This document shows positions 54,844 to 63,349 of a DNA stretch of 64,000 bases, piece after piece. Below the pieces are notes generated by a model. The model saw nothing but the letters and a program-made list of their open reading frames with translations. It ran no database searches and was not told where the DNA came from. The stretch is taken from assembly GCF_000283655.1 (NCBI RefSeq), contig NC_016624.1, forward strand, positions 310,001-374,000, given 5' to 3'. Numbering within the stretch: the first letter of the stretch is position 1; every line of letters starts with the position of its first letter. Both the position numbers and the translations under genes were made by a program. This stretch comes from Azospirillum lipoferum 4B. Its GTDB lineage: Bacteria; Pseudomonadota; Alphaproteobacteria; Azospirillales; Azospirillaceae.

Positions 54844-55910
54844 CAGGCGGCCTCCACCGAAGGGGCGGCTTCCGGAACGCCGCTCTTCTCGGCCCGCAGC
54901 CATTCGGCCAGCAGCGCCACGCCGCGCTTCCAGTCGGTCGGCTCGGCCAAGCCCAAAGCCTGCCGCGCCGCGCGGGTGTCCGACACGTAATAGCGCTGGT
55001 CGCCGGCCCGCCAGTCGCCGAAGCCGACCTCCACCTTGCGCCCCATCAGATATTCGATATGGGCGATCAGCTGGCGCAGGCTGATGGCGTTCGCCGCCCC
55101 GCCGCCGAGATTGAAGGCATGGCCCTTCACCTGCTCGATCCGTTCCCAGGCGGAGACATAGGCCTGCACCGCATCGGCGGCGAACAGCACGTCGCGCACC
55201 TGCCGGCCGTCGCCGTAGATGGTGATCGGCTCGCCGTTCAGCGCGCGGATCAGGAAATGGGCGACCCAGCCCTGATCCTCGGTCCCCATCTGGCGCGGGC
55301 CATAGATGCAGCTCATCCGCAGCACCGCCGTCGGCAGGTCGAAACTGCGGGCGTAATCCAGCACATACTGGTCCGCCGCGCCCTTGGAGCAGCCATAGGG
55401 GGTGTGGAAGTCGAGCGGCCGCACCTCCGCCACGCCATGCGCGCGGATCGCCGGGTCGACCGGCGCATAGGCGTCGTCCACCAGCTCCAGGGCCACGTCG
55501 GCGAGGTCGCCATAGACTTTGTTGGTGCTGGCGAAGATCACCGGCGTCCGCCTGCCCTGGCGGCGCACCGCTTCAAGCAGGGACAGGGTGCCGCGGATGT
55601 TCACTTCGAAATCGTCGATGGGATCGACCATGCTGGTGGTCACCGCGACCTGGGCGGCCAGATGGAACACCGCCTTGGCGTCCTTGGCGGCATCGGCCAG
55701 CGCCTGTTCGTCGCGCAGGTCGGCGGTGACGGCGCTGATGCGCGACGGGTGGCGGGCCTGCAGCCAGCGCAGGTTCCGCTCCACCCCCGGACGGCGCAGC
55801 GCGTCATAGATCAGCACGTCATGCCCGTCCGACGCCAAGCGGTCGGCAAGGTTCGATCCGATGAAGCCGGCGCCGCCGGTGATCAGGACCGGAGTCTTGC
55901 TGCCGCTCAT
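54843..55910 (-). CDS. NAD-dependent epimerase (CDP-paratose 2-epimerase-like)
   Basis: 355 residues, extended short-chain dehydrogenase. NAD motif ITGGAGFIGSNLAD, catalytic region FASTNKVYGDLADVALELVD and YGCSKGAADQY (Tyr-x3-Lys). The STNKVYGD segment is typical of CDP-paratose/tyvelose 2-epimerase-like enzymes. It probably makes a nucleotide sugar for the adjacent glycosyltransferases. ATG 55910 overlaps the next upstream gene by 4 nt. Confidence 0.87.
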   Translation of the reverse strand: MSGSKTPVLITGGAGFIGSNLADRLASDGHDVLIYDALRRPGVERNLRWLQARHPSRISAVTADLRDEQALADAAKDAKAVFHLAAQVAVTTSMVDPIDDFEVNIRGTLSLLEAVRRQGRRTPVIFASTNKVYGDLADVALELVDDAYAPVDPAIRAHGVAEVRPLDFHTPYGCSKGAADQYVLDYARSFDLPTAVLRMSCIYGPRQMGTEDQGWVAHFLIRALNGEPITIYGDGRQVRDVLFAADAVQAYVSAWERIEQVKGHAFNLGGGAANAISLRQLIAHIEYLMGRKVEVGFGDWRAGDQRYYVSDTRAARQALGLAEPTDWKRGVALLAEWLRAEKSGVPEAAPSVEAA

Positions 55911-57019
55911 GCCACCAGACCCCGCTCTTCCAGCTCGCGGCGGGCGTCGGCGACGCGGTCCTGCGCCTCCTGCCGGGCGACCCATTCCGCCAGTTCGGCC
56001 AGACCTTCGGAGAAATTCTCCTTCCGGTCATAGCCCAGCACGGTGCGCGCCTTGGTCAGATCGGGGATGTTGTGGCGGATGTCGCCGGCCCGCGCCTTGC
56101 CGGTGATGTCCGGCGACAGGTCGGCGCGGCCCATCGAAGCGGCCTGCATCAGCGCCACCTCCTCCACCGTCCGCTCCTCGCCGGAGCCGATGTTGAACAC
56201 CTCGCCGTTGGCAGCCGGATTGTCCAGCGCCAGCAGGAAGGCACGGGCGACGTCGCGGACATGGACGAAGTCGCGGCGCTGCTGCCCATCTTCGAAGATC
56301 ATCGGGCGCTGGCCGTTGGCGATGCGCGAGGCGAAGATCGCCAGCACGCCGGTGTAGGGGTTCGACAGCGCCTGCCCCGGCCCATAGGCGTTCCACAGGC
56401 GAAGGGCCGAGCCCTCCATCCCGTACTGCGCGGTCAGCGTCAGGGTCAGCCGCTCCTGCACATATTTGCCGATGGCGTAGACCGATTTCAGCGCCGGGCG
56501 CTTGCTTTCCGGCGTGCGCACCGGCACCAGCGGCCGGCCCTGCCGGTCGAGCGGGTCCCAGCTGCCGTCGGGGTTGCGGGCGCCGCGGACGAGGTCCTCC
56601 ATCAGCGTGCCGTCGGCGGTGCGGTACAGCCCTTCGCCATAAATGCTCATGGACGAGGCGACGACGACGCGGCGCACCGGCTTGTCGATCAGGCGCTGGA
56701 ACAGCACGGCGGTGCCGTAGTCGTTCACCGAGGTGTAGCGGTCGACCGCATACATGCTCTGCCCGACGCCGACTTCGGCCGCGAGGTGGATCACCGAATC
56801 GACGCCTTCCAGCGCACGGGCGACCATGTCGTCGTCACGCACATCGCCGACCAGCAGTTCCACGTCGGCGTCCAGTTCGTCGGGACGCTGCCGCTTGGGG
56901 TGCACCTGTTCGATCAGACTGTCGAGCACCCGGACGCGGTCGCCGCGGGCAAGCAGAGCCTTGGCGACATGGCGGCCGATGAAGCCGGCGCCGCCAGTGA
57001 CGAGAACGGTCTCTCCCAC
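55907..57019 (-). CDS. NAD-dependent epimerase/dehydratase (UDP-glucose 4-epimerase-like)
   Basis: 370 residues. NAD motif VTGGAGFIGRHVAKALLARG, ASSMSIYGEGLYRTADGTLM with catalytic Ser and, later, SVYAIGKYVQERL (Tyr-x3-Lys). Arginine-rich QQRRDFVHVRDVARAFLLAL binds the nucleotide. The start is GTG 57019, with GGAGGG just upstream; the frame is open further without a site. First gene of the minus arm, divergent from the inositol-phosphate synthase gene. Confidence 0.87.
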   Translation of the reverse strand: MGETVLVTGGAGFIGRHVAKALLARGDRVRVLDSLIEQVHPKRQRPDELDADVELLVGDVRDDDMVARALEGVDSVIHLAAEVGVGQSMYAVDRYTSVNDYGTAVLFQRLIDKPVRRVVVASSMSIYGEGLYRTADGTLMEDLVRGARNPDGSWDPLDRQGRPLVPVRTPESKRPALKSVYAIGKYVQERLTLTLTAQYGMEGSALRLWNAYGPGQALSNPYTGVLAIFASRIANGQRPMIFEDGQQRRDFVHVRDVARAFLLALDNPAANGEVFNIGSGEERTVEEVALMQAASMGRADLSPDITGKARAGDIRHNIPDLTKARTVLGYDRKENFSEGLAELAEWVARQEAQDRVADARRELEERGLVA

Positions 57020-57343
57020 AAGTCCCTCCGAGGATTTCGATACGATTCTTGACGTTGACGTGCGGAAACAGAGGGCCAGGGCCTGCGGACATCGACACCG
57101 CGAGCCCCCCGCCGATCTCCGCAAGTTGCCCAGGGCACCCTGTGCGGTTTTATTTCGGGACCGACTCGCAACTCCTTGGCGGAGTCACGACGGCCGCACT
57201 GTCGACGTTAACACCGCCGTTAAAAATTGCGCACCTTGTCCAAAAGGCGTGCCACCAACGACCGATCTTCCGATGATTCCTTTTCATGTCTACAAATAAC
57301 CATGCTCCGTGGAGCGACGTGCATTTAAGGATGGGAGAGCTCC
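57020..57343. promoter_or_regulatory. Divergent promoter region of the glycoconjugate cluster
   Basis: 324 nt between the two arms. It is less GC-rich near 57170-57300 and contains paired GTTAA elements around 57205-57220 and TTGACG near 57050. It presumably drives both arms. No RNA gene was seen. Confidence 0.5.
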
Positions 57344-58450
57344 GTGACTGGTAAAAAGCTCCGGGTAGCAATCGCAGGCGTCGGAAATTGTGCATCGTCT
57401 TTTGTGCAAGGGATATGCTATTACGCCGATGCCAAAGCCAATGAGCCGCCCCCGGGGCTTATGACTGTCGATCTTGGCGGGTATCACGTTGGAGACATCG
57501 AGATCTCTGCGGCCTTCGATGTTGCAGCATCGAAAGTCGGGTTCGATGTCGGAGAGGCTATTTTCGCACCTCCCAATAATACTTTCCGCTTTGCCAAGCC
57601 CCCGCGCTTCGGCGTGCCGGTGGAGCGGGGTCCGACGCTGGACGGCATCGGCAAATATCTGGCCGGCGACATCCCCGAATCGGAGCAGCGGCCGGTGAAT
57701 GTGGCGGAAACCCTGCGCCGCACCGGCACCGACATCCTGGTCTCCTACCTGCCGGTCGGGTCGCAGCAGGCCACGGAATTCTACGCCGAACAGGCGCTGG
57801 AGGCCGGCTGCGCCTTCGTCAACTGCATCCCGGTCTTCATCGCCTCCAACCCGGTCTGGGCGCGGCGCTTCGCCGAGCGCGGCCTGCCGATCATCGGCGA
57901 CGACATCAAGAGCCAGGTCGGCGCCACCATCGTCCACCGCATGCTGGCCAACCTGTTCCGCGAGCGCGGCGTGCGGCTGGACCGCACCTATCAGCTGAAT
58001 TTCGGCGGCAACACCGACTTCAAGAACATGCTGGAGCGCGAGCGTCTGGAATCGAAGAAGATCTCCAAGACCCAGGCGGTCACCAGCCAGCTCGACGTGC
58101 CGCTCGATCCGGACGACGTGCATGTCGGCCCCAGCGACCATGTGCCGTGGCTGACCGACCGCAAATGGGCGCATATCCGGCTGGAAGGCACCACCTTCGG
58201 CGGCGTGCCGCTGTCTGTGGAGTTGAAGCTGGAGGTCTGGGACAGCCCCAACTCGGCCGGCATCGTCATCGACGCGGTGCGCTGCGCCAAGCTGGCGCTC
58301 GACCGCGGCATCGCCGGCCCGCTGGTCGGCCCCTCCAGCTATTTCATGAAGTCGCCGCCCGAACAGTTCACCGACAATGAAGCACGGGAACGCACGCTGC
58401 GCTTCATCGCCGGGGAGCCTCTTGAGACCAAGCCGACCCGCCTGATGTGA
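57344..58450 (+). CDS. ino1: Inositol-3-phosphate synthase (myo-inositol-1-phosphate synthase)
   Basis: 368 residues. It converts glucose 6-phosphate to 1D-myo-inositol 3-phosphate with NAD+. NAD motif [20 protein letters not shown], then [57 protein letters not shown] and [20 protein letters not shown], all typical of the actinobacterial/archaeal-type enzyme. It starts at GTG 57344 with GGGAGAG upstream. It heads the plus arm and overlaps the phosphatase gene (GTGA), suggesting that an inositol unit enters the cluster's product. The first ~250 nt have lower GC than the rest. Confidence 0.92.
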   Translation: MTGKKLRVAIAGVGNCASSFVQGICYYADAKANEPPPGLMTVDLGGYHVGDIEISAAFDVAASKVGFDVGEAIFAPPNNTFRFAKPPRFGVPVERGPTLDGIGKYLAGDIPESEQRPVNVAETLRRTGTDILVSYLPVGSQQATEFYAEQALEAGCAFVNCIPVFIASNPVWARRFAERGLPIIGDDIKSQVGATIVHRMLANLFRERGVRLDRTYQLNFGGNTDFKNMLERERLESKKISKTQAVTSQLDVPLDPDDVHVGPSDHVPWLTDRKWAHIRLEGTTFGGVPLSVELKLEVWDSPNSAGIVIDAVRCAKLALDRGIAGPLVGPSSYFMKSPPEQFTDNEARERTLRFIAGEPLETKPTRLM

Positions 58451-59067
58451 GCGTCGGCATGGAAACCATCTTCATCCTGGTGCGCCACGGTTCGCACGAC
58501 CGGCTGGGCTCGGTCCTGTGCGGCCGCATGGCCGGAGTGACGCTGAGCGCCCAAGGCTTGGTGGAGGCCGAGTCGCTGGCCGACCGCCTGTCGTCACAGC
58601 GCCTGACCGCCGTACTGTCCAGCCCGCTGGAACGCGCCGTCGAGACCGCCACCCCCATCGCGGAGCGGCAGGGCCTCCCCCTGACCATCGAACCGGCGCT
58701 GAACGAACTCGACCTCGGCGCCTGGAGCGGCAAGCGGTTCGAGGAGCTGCATAGCGACCCCGCCTGGGACCTGTGGAACCGGGCGCGCAGCCATGCCCGC
58801 CCCACTCCCGGTGAGACTCCAGGAGAGTCGATGGCGGAGGCGCAAACCCGGATCGCAGCATTGCTCGACCGGCTGCGCCGCGCCCATCCCGGCGGCACGC
58901 TGGCGCTGGTCAGCCATGGCGACATCATCAAGGCGGCGCTGGCCCACGCCATGGGCCTGCCGCTCGACTTTTACGGACGATTCGAAATCAGCCCGGCCTC
59001 CCGCAGCGTTCTGATCGCCGGCGATTGGGGGCTGAAGGTCCACAGCATCAACGAGGGTGCGGCATGA
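58447..59067 (+). CDS. Histidine phosphatase family protein (phosphoglycerate-mutase-like)
   Basis: 206 residues. Catalytic His in [10 protein letters not shown], then [20 protein letters not shown], the acid [15 protein letters not shown] and second His in [20 protein letters not shown]. It starts at GTG 58447, overlapping the synthase stop, or at ATG 58459. From position it could remove phosphate from inositol phosphate, since no inositol monophosphatase is nearby. That is inference. Confidence 0.88.
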   Translation: MSVGMETIFILVRHGSHDRLGSVLCGRMAGVTLSAQGLVEAESLADRLSSQRLTAVLSSPLERAVETATPIAERQGLPLTIEPALNELDLGAWSGKRFEELHSDPAWDLWNRARSHARPTPGETPGESMAEAQTRIAALLDRLRRAHPGGTLALVSHGDIIKAALAHAMGLPLDFYGRFEISPASRSVLIAGDWGLKVHSINEGAA

Positions 59068-59849
59068 CGAGCCTGACGGCCGACCAGATCCGCGAACGCG
59101 TCGCAGAACTCGGCGACTGGTTCCACAACATCGACCTCAACGGCGTGCGCACGGCGCCCGACCACTTCCTCAACGACTATCCGAACGTGAAGTGGAAGCG
59201 CTTCGAGCATGCGGTGCCGAAGGATCTGACCGGCCGCACCGTCCTCGACATCGGCTGCAACGGCGGCTTCTACTCCATCGAGATGAAGCGCCGCGGCGCC
59301 GACCGGGTGGTCGCCATCGACTTCGACGACCGCTATCTGGCCCAGGCCAAATTCGCCGCCGAGGTGACCGGCCAGGACATCGAATTCCACAAGATGTCGG
59401 TCTATGACGTCGCCAAGCTCGGCGAAAGCTTCGACGTCGTGCTGTTCATGGGCGTGCTCTATCACCTGCGCCACCCGCTGCTGGCACTGGACCTGATCCA
59501 CGACCATGTCGCCAGGGATCTGATGATCTTCCAGTCGATGCAGCGCGGCTCGGCCGAGGTGGCGCCGGTGCGCACGGATTACGACTTCTTCGAACAGGAT
59601 CACTTCGACGATCCCGGCTATCCGAAGCTGCATTTCATCGAACACGACTACGCCCGCGACTGGACCAACTGGTGGGCGCCGAACGCGGCCTGTGCCGAGG
59701 CGATGCTGCGCAGCGCCGGCTTCGCCATCACCGAGCATCCGGAACGCGAGGTCTATGTCTGCCGCCGGGTCGACCGCCCGACGGAGGCGGGGGCGGTCTA
59801 TCCCGCCCAGCCGAAAGAAGACGCCGTGAAGAAAGGGACCGTGGGATGA
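59064..59849 (+). CDS. Class I SAM-dependent methyltransferase (Rta_06860/TIGR04290-like)
   Basis: 261 residues. SAM-binding motif VLDIGCNGGFYSIEMKRRGA, then VVAIDFDDRYLAQAKFAAEV and FDVVLFMGVLYHLRHPLLAL; it looks like the methyltransferase family I recall as TIGR04290 and resembles tRNA wobble-uridine CmoB-like enzymes. Context argues for a small-molecule or sugar target. ATGA overlaps on both sides tie it to the phosphatase and glycosidase genes. Confidence 0.85.
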   Translation: MTSLTADQIRERVAELGDWFHNIDLNGVRTAPDHFLNDYPNVKWKRFEHAVPKDLTGRTVLDIGCNGGFYSIEMKRRGADRVVAIDFDDRYLAQAKFAAEVTGQDIEFHKMSVYDVAKLGESFDVVLFMGVLYHLRHPLLALDLIHDHVARDLMIFQSMQRGSAEVAPVRTDYDFFEQDHFDDPGYPKLHFIEHDYARDWTNWWAPNAACAEAMLRSAGFAITEHPEREVYVCRRVDRPTEAGAVYPAQPKEDAVKKGTVG

Positions 59850-60775
59850 TCGAAGCCGCCAAGATCTGGAACGAGCCGAACAACAAGTCGCACTGGGATC
59901 CCAACCTCGACCCCGAATGGGACCTGTTCGCCCGCATGACAATCCTGGCCGGACAGGCGATCCGGGCGGAGAATTCCACCATCACCCGCGTGCTGGGCGG
60001 CATGTCTCCCATCGACCCGTCCTTCGTCCGCCGGCTCGACGAGCGCGGCGTGCTCGACGAGGTGGACGTGGTGGCGGTCCACGGCTTCCCGCTCGACTGG
60101 AATCTCTGGCAGATCCACGACTGGCCGAACAAGATCGACGAGATCCGCGCCGTCACCGACAAGCCGGTCTGGGTGACTGAGGCCGGCGTGTCCTCCTTCG
60201 GCGCCGAGGAGGTCCAGGCCTGGGGCGTCAAGCGCACCGCCGAACTGCTGATCGGCAAGGTGCCGCGCATCCACTGGTACAGCCTGTACGACCTGCCCAG
60301 CCATTGGGAGGCCACCACCCGCCACAAGGAGGCGGAAGGGTCGTCCTACTATCGCCACTTCCACATGGGGCTGCTGCGCGCCGACGGCATGCCGAAACCG
60401 GCGGTGGAGGCCTTCGCCCCCTATGCCGGGCAGATGGGCATCTGCCAGTGGTTCCATTACGAGGATCACCGGCTGGATGACGCGGTGGCCTGGCTGAAGC
60501 GGCTGGGAGTGCGGCACCTGCGCACCGGCCTGTCCTGGGCCGACAGCTTCCGCCCCAACGCGCTCGACTGGTTCGACCGCCAGATGGAGGCGCTGGCCGA
60601 TTTCGACGTGACCGTCACCTTCTGTTTCACCCCCGAACACCGCGGCGTCGAACCCCACCACACCAGCCCGCCCCAGGTGGCGGAGGAGTTCGCCGAGTTC
60701 TGCGCCGCCATGATCCGCCGCTACGGCACCACGCGGACGGCCGATTCGGCGGCGTCGATGGCGGCGGTGGGGTAA
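59846..60775 (+). CDS. Clan GH-A glycosidase-like protein, apparently circularly permuted
   Basis: 309 residues. The acid/base motif WNEPNN (Glu10) stands at the very N-terminus and the nucleophile motif WVTEAGVSS at about 107. Normally these lie after some 150 residues of barrel strands 1-3. Those strands appear instead at the C-terminus: LKRLGVRHLRTGLSWADSF, FDVTVTFCFTPEHRGVEPHH and SPPQVAEEFAEFCAAMIRRY. The halves thus seem swapped. It is annotated as beta-xylosidase-like by resemblance; no signal peptide. It is co-translated with the methyltransferase (ATGA) and ends the plus arm. Confidence 0.78.
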   Translation: MIEAAKIWNEPNNKSHWDPNLDPEWDLFARMTILAGQAIRAENSTITRVLGGMSPIDPSFVRRLDERGVLDEVDVVAVHGFPLDWNLWQIHDWPNKIDEIRAVTDKPVWVTEAGVSSFGAEEVQAWGVKRTAELLIGKVPRIHWYSLYDLPSHWEATTRHKEAEGSSYYRHFHMGLLRADGMPKPAVEAFAPYAGQMGICQWFHYEDHRLDDAVAWLKRLGVRHLRTGLSWADSFRPNALDWFDRQMEALADFDVTVTFCFTPEHRGVEPHHTSPPQVAEEFAEFCAAMIRRYGTTRTADSAASMAAVG

Positions 60776-60967
60776 GCCCTCGAGCGGTTCCGATGGAACG
60801 GTCACGGGGCCGCGGCTCTCCGCAGGATCGGTGCAGTCCATCGCCGCGACGGTGATGCCACGGGACGACCCGCCTTCGCCGATTGAAGGCGGGATCCTCG
60901 CGGCCGAAATGCGGTCTGGCGCGTTCAGACAGTGGACGTGAACGCGACAGACCCGGACGGACGGTCG

Positions 60968-62059
60968 ATGGACAAACCGGCAGAGCGGCGGCTTCAGGAC
61001 AGGCGCCGGGCGAAACCTTCCCTACGCAAGGGTCGGCTGCTCCATGTCCGTTCCGGCCTGTCGGCGGAAAAGACGCTGCTGGTGCGCATCGGCATCGTCA
61101 TCGTGCTGCTCACGCTGGTCATCGCGGTGTTCTGGTTCGACCGCGACGGGCTGAGGGACAATCTGGACGATCACATCAGCTTTCCGGACATCCTCTATTT
61201 CGCCATGATCACGGTGACCACCGTCGGCTATGGCGACATCGTGCCGGTCAGCCACACCGCCCGCCTGATCGACGCCTTCGCCGTCACGCCGATCCGCATC
61301 TTCATCTGGTTCATCTTCCTCGGCACCGCCTACGAGTTGGTGGTGCAGAGGATCGTGGAGGAATTCCGCTTGAGCCGCATTCAGAAGCAGTTGCAAGACC
61401 ACATCGTGCTGTGCGGCTTCGGGCACAGCGGGTTCATCGCCGCACAGGAAACCGTCGCGAAGGGCCATCCCGCCGACCGCGTCGTCGTCATCGACGATTC
61501 GGAGGACCGCATCCATCTGGCGGCCGAAGCCGGTTTCGTCGGCCTGCTGGGCGACGCCACCAGCGAGGACACGCTGATCAAGGCCTGCGTCGGCAAGGCC
61601 AAGGCGGTGATCGTCAGCACCGGGCGCGACGACACCACCATCCTGGTGGTCCTGACGGTGCGCCACCTGTCCGCCGCCACCAAGATCGTCGCCAGCATCA
61701 AGCAGGAGGAGAACATCAAGCTCGCCAACCTCAGCGGCGCCGATCTGGTGGTGTCGCCGCCCAGGATCGGCGGCTATCTGATGGCCGACGCGGTGGAGAC
61801 GAGCCACGCCACCCCCTTCCTGTGCGACCTGATGTCGGCCGGCGGCAAGATGGTGCTGAGCGAGCGGCGGGCGGAAGCGGACGAGGTCGGCCGGACCATG
61901 GCGGAGATCACCGGCGGCATGGTGGTGCAGGTCCACAGCCATGGCCGCAACATCCCCTTCACCGAGCGCAACCGCTACATCATCCAGGCGCAGGACACGC
62001 TGCTGATCATCAGCCCGCCGGGGGACGGAAAGATCCCCTCTCCCGCTCACCCCCTGTAA
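60968..62059 (+). CDS. Potassium channel with TrkA-N/RCK domain
   Basis: 363 residues: two membrane helices (about 36-56 and 97-118) flanking a pore with selectivity filter TVTTVGYGD, then a cytoplasmic RCK domain starting HIVLCGFGHSG and a TrkA-C-like end (EITGGMVVQVHSHGRNIPFT). A ligand-gated K+ channel of the Kch/MthK kind. ATG 60968 is preferred over GTG 60932; neither has a strong ribosome site. Its 3' end overlaps the convergent gene by 13 nt. Confidence 0.85.
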   Translation: MDKPAERRLQDRRRAKPSLRKGRLLHVRSGLSAEKTLLVRIGIVIVLLTLVIAVFWFDRDGLRDNLDDHISFPDILYFAMITVTTVGYGDIVPVSHTARLIDAFAVTPIRIFIWFIFLGTAYELVVQRIVEEFRLSRIQKQLQDHIVLCGFGHSGFIAAQETVAKGHPADRVVVIDDSEDRIHLAAEAGFVGLLGDATSEDTLIKACVGKAKAVIVSTGRDDTTILVVLTVRHLSAATKIVASIKQEENIKLANLSGADLVVSPPRIGGYLMADAVETSHATPFLCDLMSAGGKMVLSERRAEADEVGRTMAEITGGMVVQVHSHGRNIPFTERNRYIIQAQDTLLIISPPGDGKIPSPAHPL

Positions 62060-63126
62060 TGCCGGCCGAAGCGGTTGTTCAGAAAGGCGTCCAGCGGCAC
62101 CTGTTCCTGCCGGATGAAGCCCGCCTGCGGGATGGAGCCCTCGCGCAGCAGGTCCAGCACGGCGCAGATGCCGGCGGCGGTGGTGACCTGGATGGCGCTC
62201 CAGCTGCGGCCGGCGATGGGCTTGCTGTAGATCTTGGTGGCGAAGGTCTCCTGCCGCAATTCGCCCTCCTGCATGCCGGTGGCGGTCGCCAGCACCAGAA
62301 CCACGTCCTGCAGGGTCAGCGGCACCGCGGTTTCCAGCACGTCCTTCAGCAGGTGGCGCCGCTCGCCCAGCCGCAGGTCGCGGATCAGCAGGCGGACGAT
62401 GTCGCGGTGGCCGGGATAACGCACCGTCTTGTAATCGAGGTTCCGCACCTTGCCGGCCAGCGTCTCGCACAAGGAGCCCAGCCCGCCCGAGGTGTTGAAC
62501 GCCTCGTAATCGACGCCGTCCAGCGCAAAGCGCTCGTCGCCCTCCAGCGGCATCACCTCGTGCTGACGGCCGTCGATGATGGCCTCGCACGGGTTGCAGT
62601 ACTCGTTGATCAGCCCGTCGGTGCTCCAGGTCAGATTGTATTTCAGGGCGTTGGTCGGGTATTGCGGCAGGGCGCCGACGCGCAGATGCAGGTTGTGCAG
62701 CTCGTCGAAGCGGCGGGCGAGGTCATGCCCGACGATGGAGATGAAGCCCGGCGCCAGACCGCATTGCGGGATCAGCGCGGTGTCGGCGGTCTCCGCCAGC
62801 AGCTTCACCTTGCGGGTGGCGGCGACATCCTCGGTCAGGTCGAGGTAATGGGCGCCGGCCGCGACGGCGGCAGTGGCGATGGCCGGGGTCAGGGTGAAGG
62901 GGCAGGCGCTCAGCACCGCATGCTGGCCGGCCATGGCGGCACGCAGCGAAGACGGATCCTCCACATCGACGCGCGTCACCCGCAGCCCGGCACGCTCGGC
63001 GCGGGACAGCAGCGCCTCGTCCCGGTCGCCGATGGTGACGGCGAAATCTTCGGTCTCGGACAGCAGCGTGCCGATCATCGACCCGATCTTGCCGGCACCC
63101 AGAACCAGAACCTTCATCGTTGCCAT
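62047..63126 (-). CDS. Saccharopine dehydrogenase family protein
   Basis: 359 residues. NAD(P) motif VLVLGAGKIGSMIGTLLSET, then VLSACPFTLTPAIATAAVAA, AHYLDLTEDVAATRKVKLLA and LIPQCGLAPGFISIVGHDLA, typical of the saccharopine dehydrogenase/reductase group (LYS9-like C-terminal domain). It may act in lysine catabolism or on a related amino acid. ATG 63126 (or 63117) follows AGGAGCGGGAG. It overlaps the potassium channel gene tail-to-tail. Confidence 0.85.
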   Translation of the reverse strand: MATMKVLVLGAGKIGSMIGTLLSETEDFAVTIGDRDEALLSRAERAGLRVTRVDVEDPSSLRAAMAGQHAVLSACPFTLTPAIATAAVAAGAHYLDLTEDVAATRKVKLLAETADTALIPQCGLAPGFISIVGHDLARRFDELHNLHLRVGALPQYPTNALKYNLTWSTDGLINEYCNPCEAIIDGRQHEVMPLEGDERFALDGVDYEAFNTSGGLGSLCETLAGKVRNLDYKTVRYPGHRDIVRLLIRDLRLGERRHLLKDVLETAVPLTLQDVVLVLATATGMQEGELRQETFATKIYSKPIAGRSWSAIQVTTAAGICAVLDLLREGSIPQAGFIRQEQVPLDAFLNNRFGRHYRG

Positions 63127-63349
63127 CTCTCCCGCTCCTCTGTTCAGCCTTGTGTGTTGGCGATTGGCTCGCACACAAAAGGTGTCGGCGGATGCGGCCG
63201 GGCAGAACCGGGCAATGCGCCGGGCGCGGTCGAGATTTCCGGCGGAATCACGGAATGGCCGTTGAAATGACGGATGCGCTTTATCCCTCGCGCCACCTCG
63301 GCAGCGGCGTTAAGGTCGCAGCCGGTTTTCCCATATCCGGCCCGCACCC

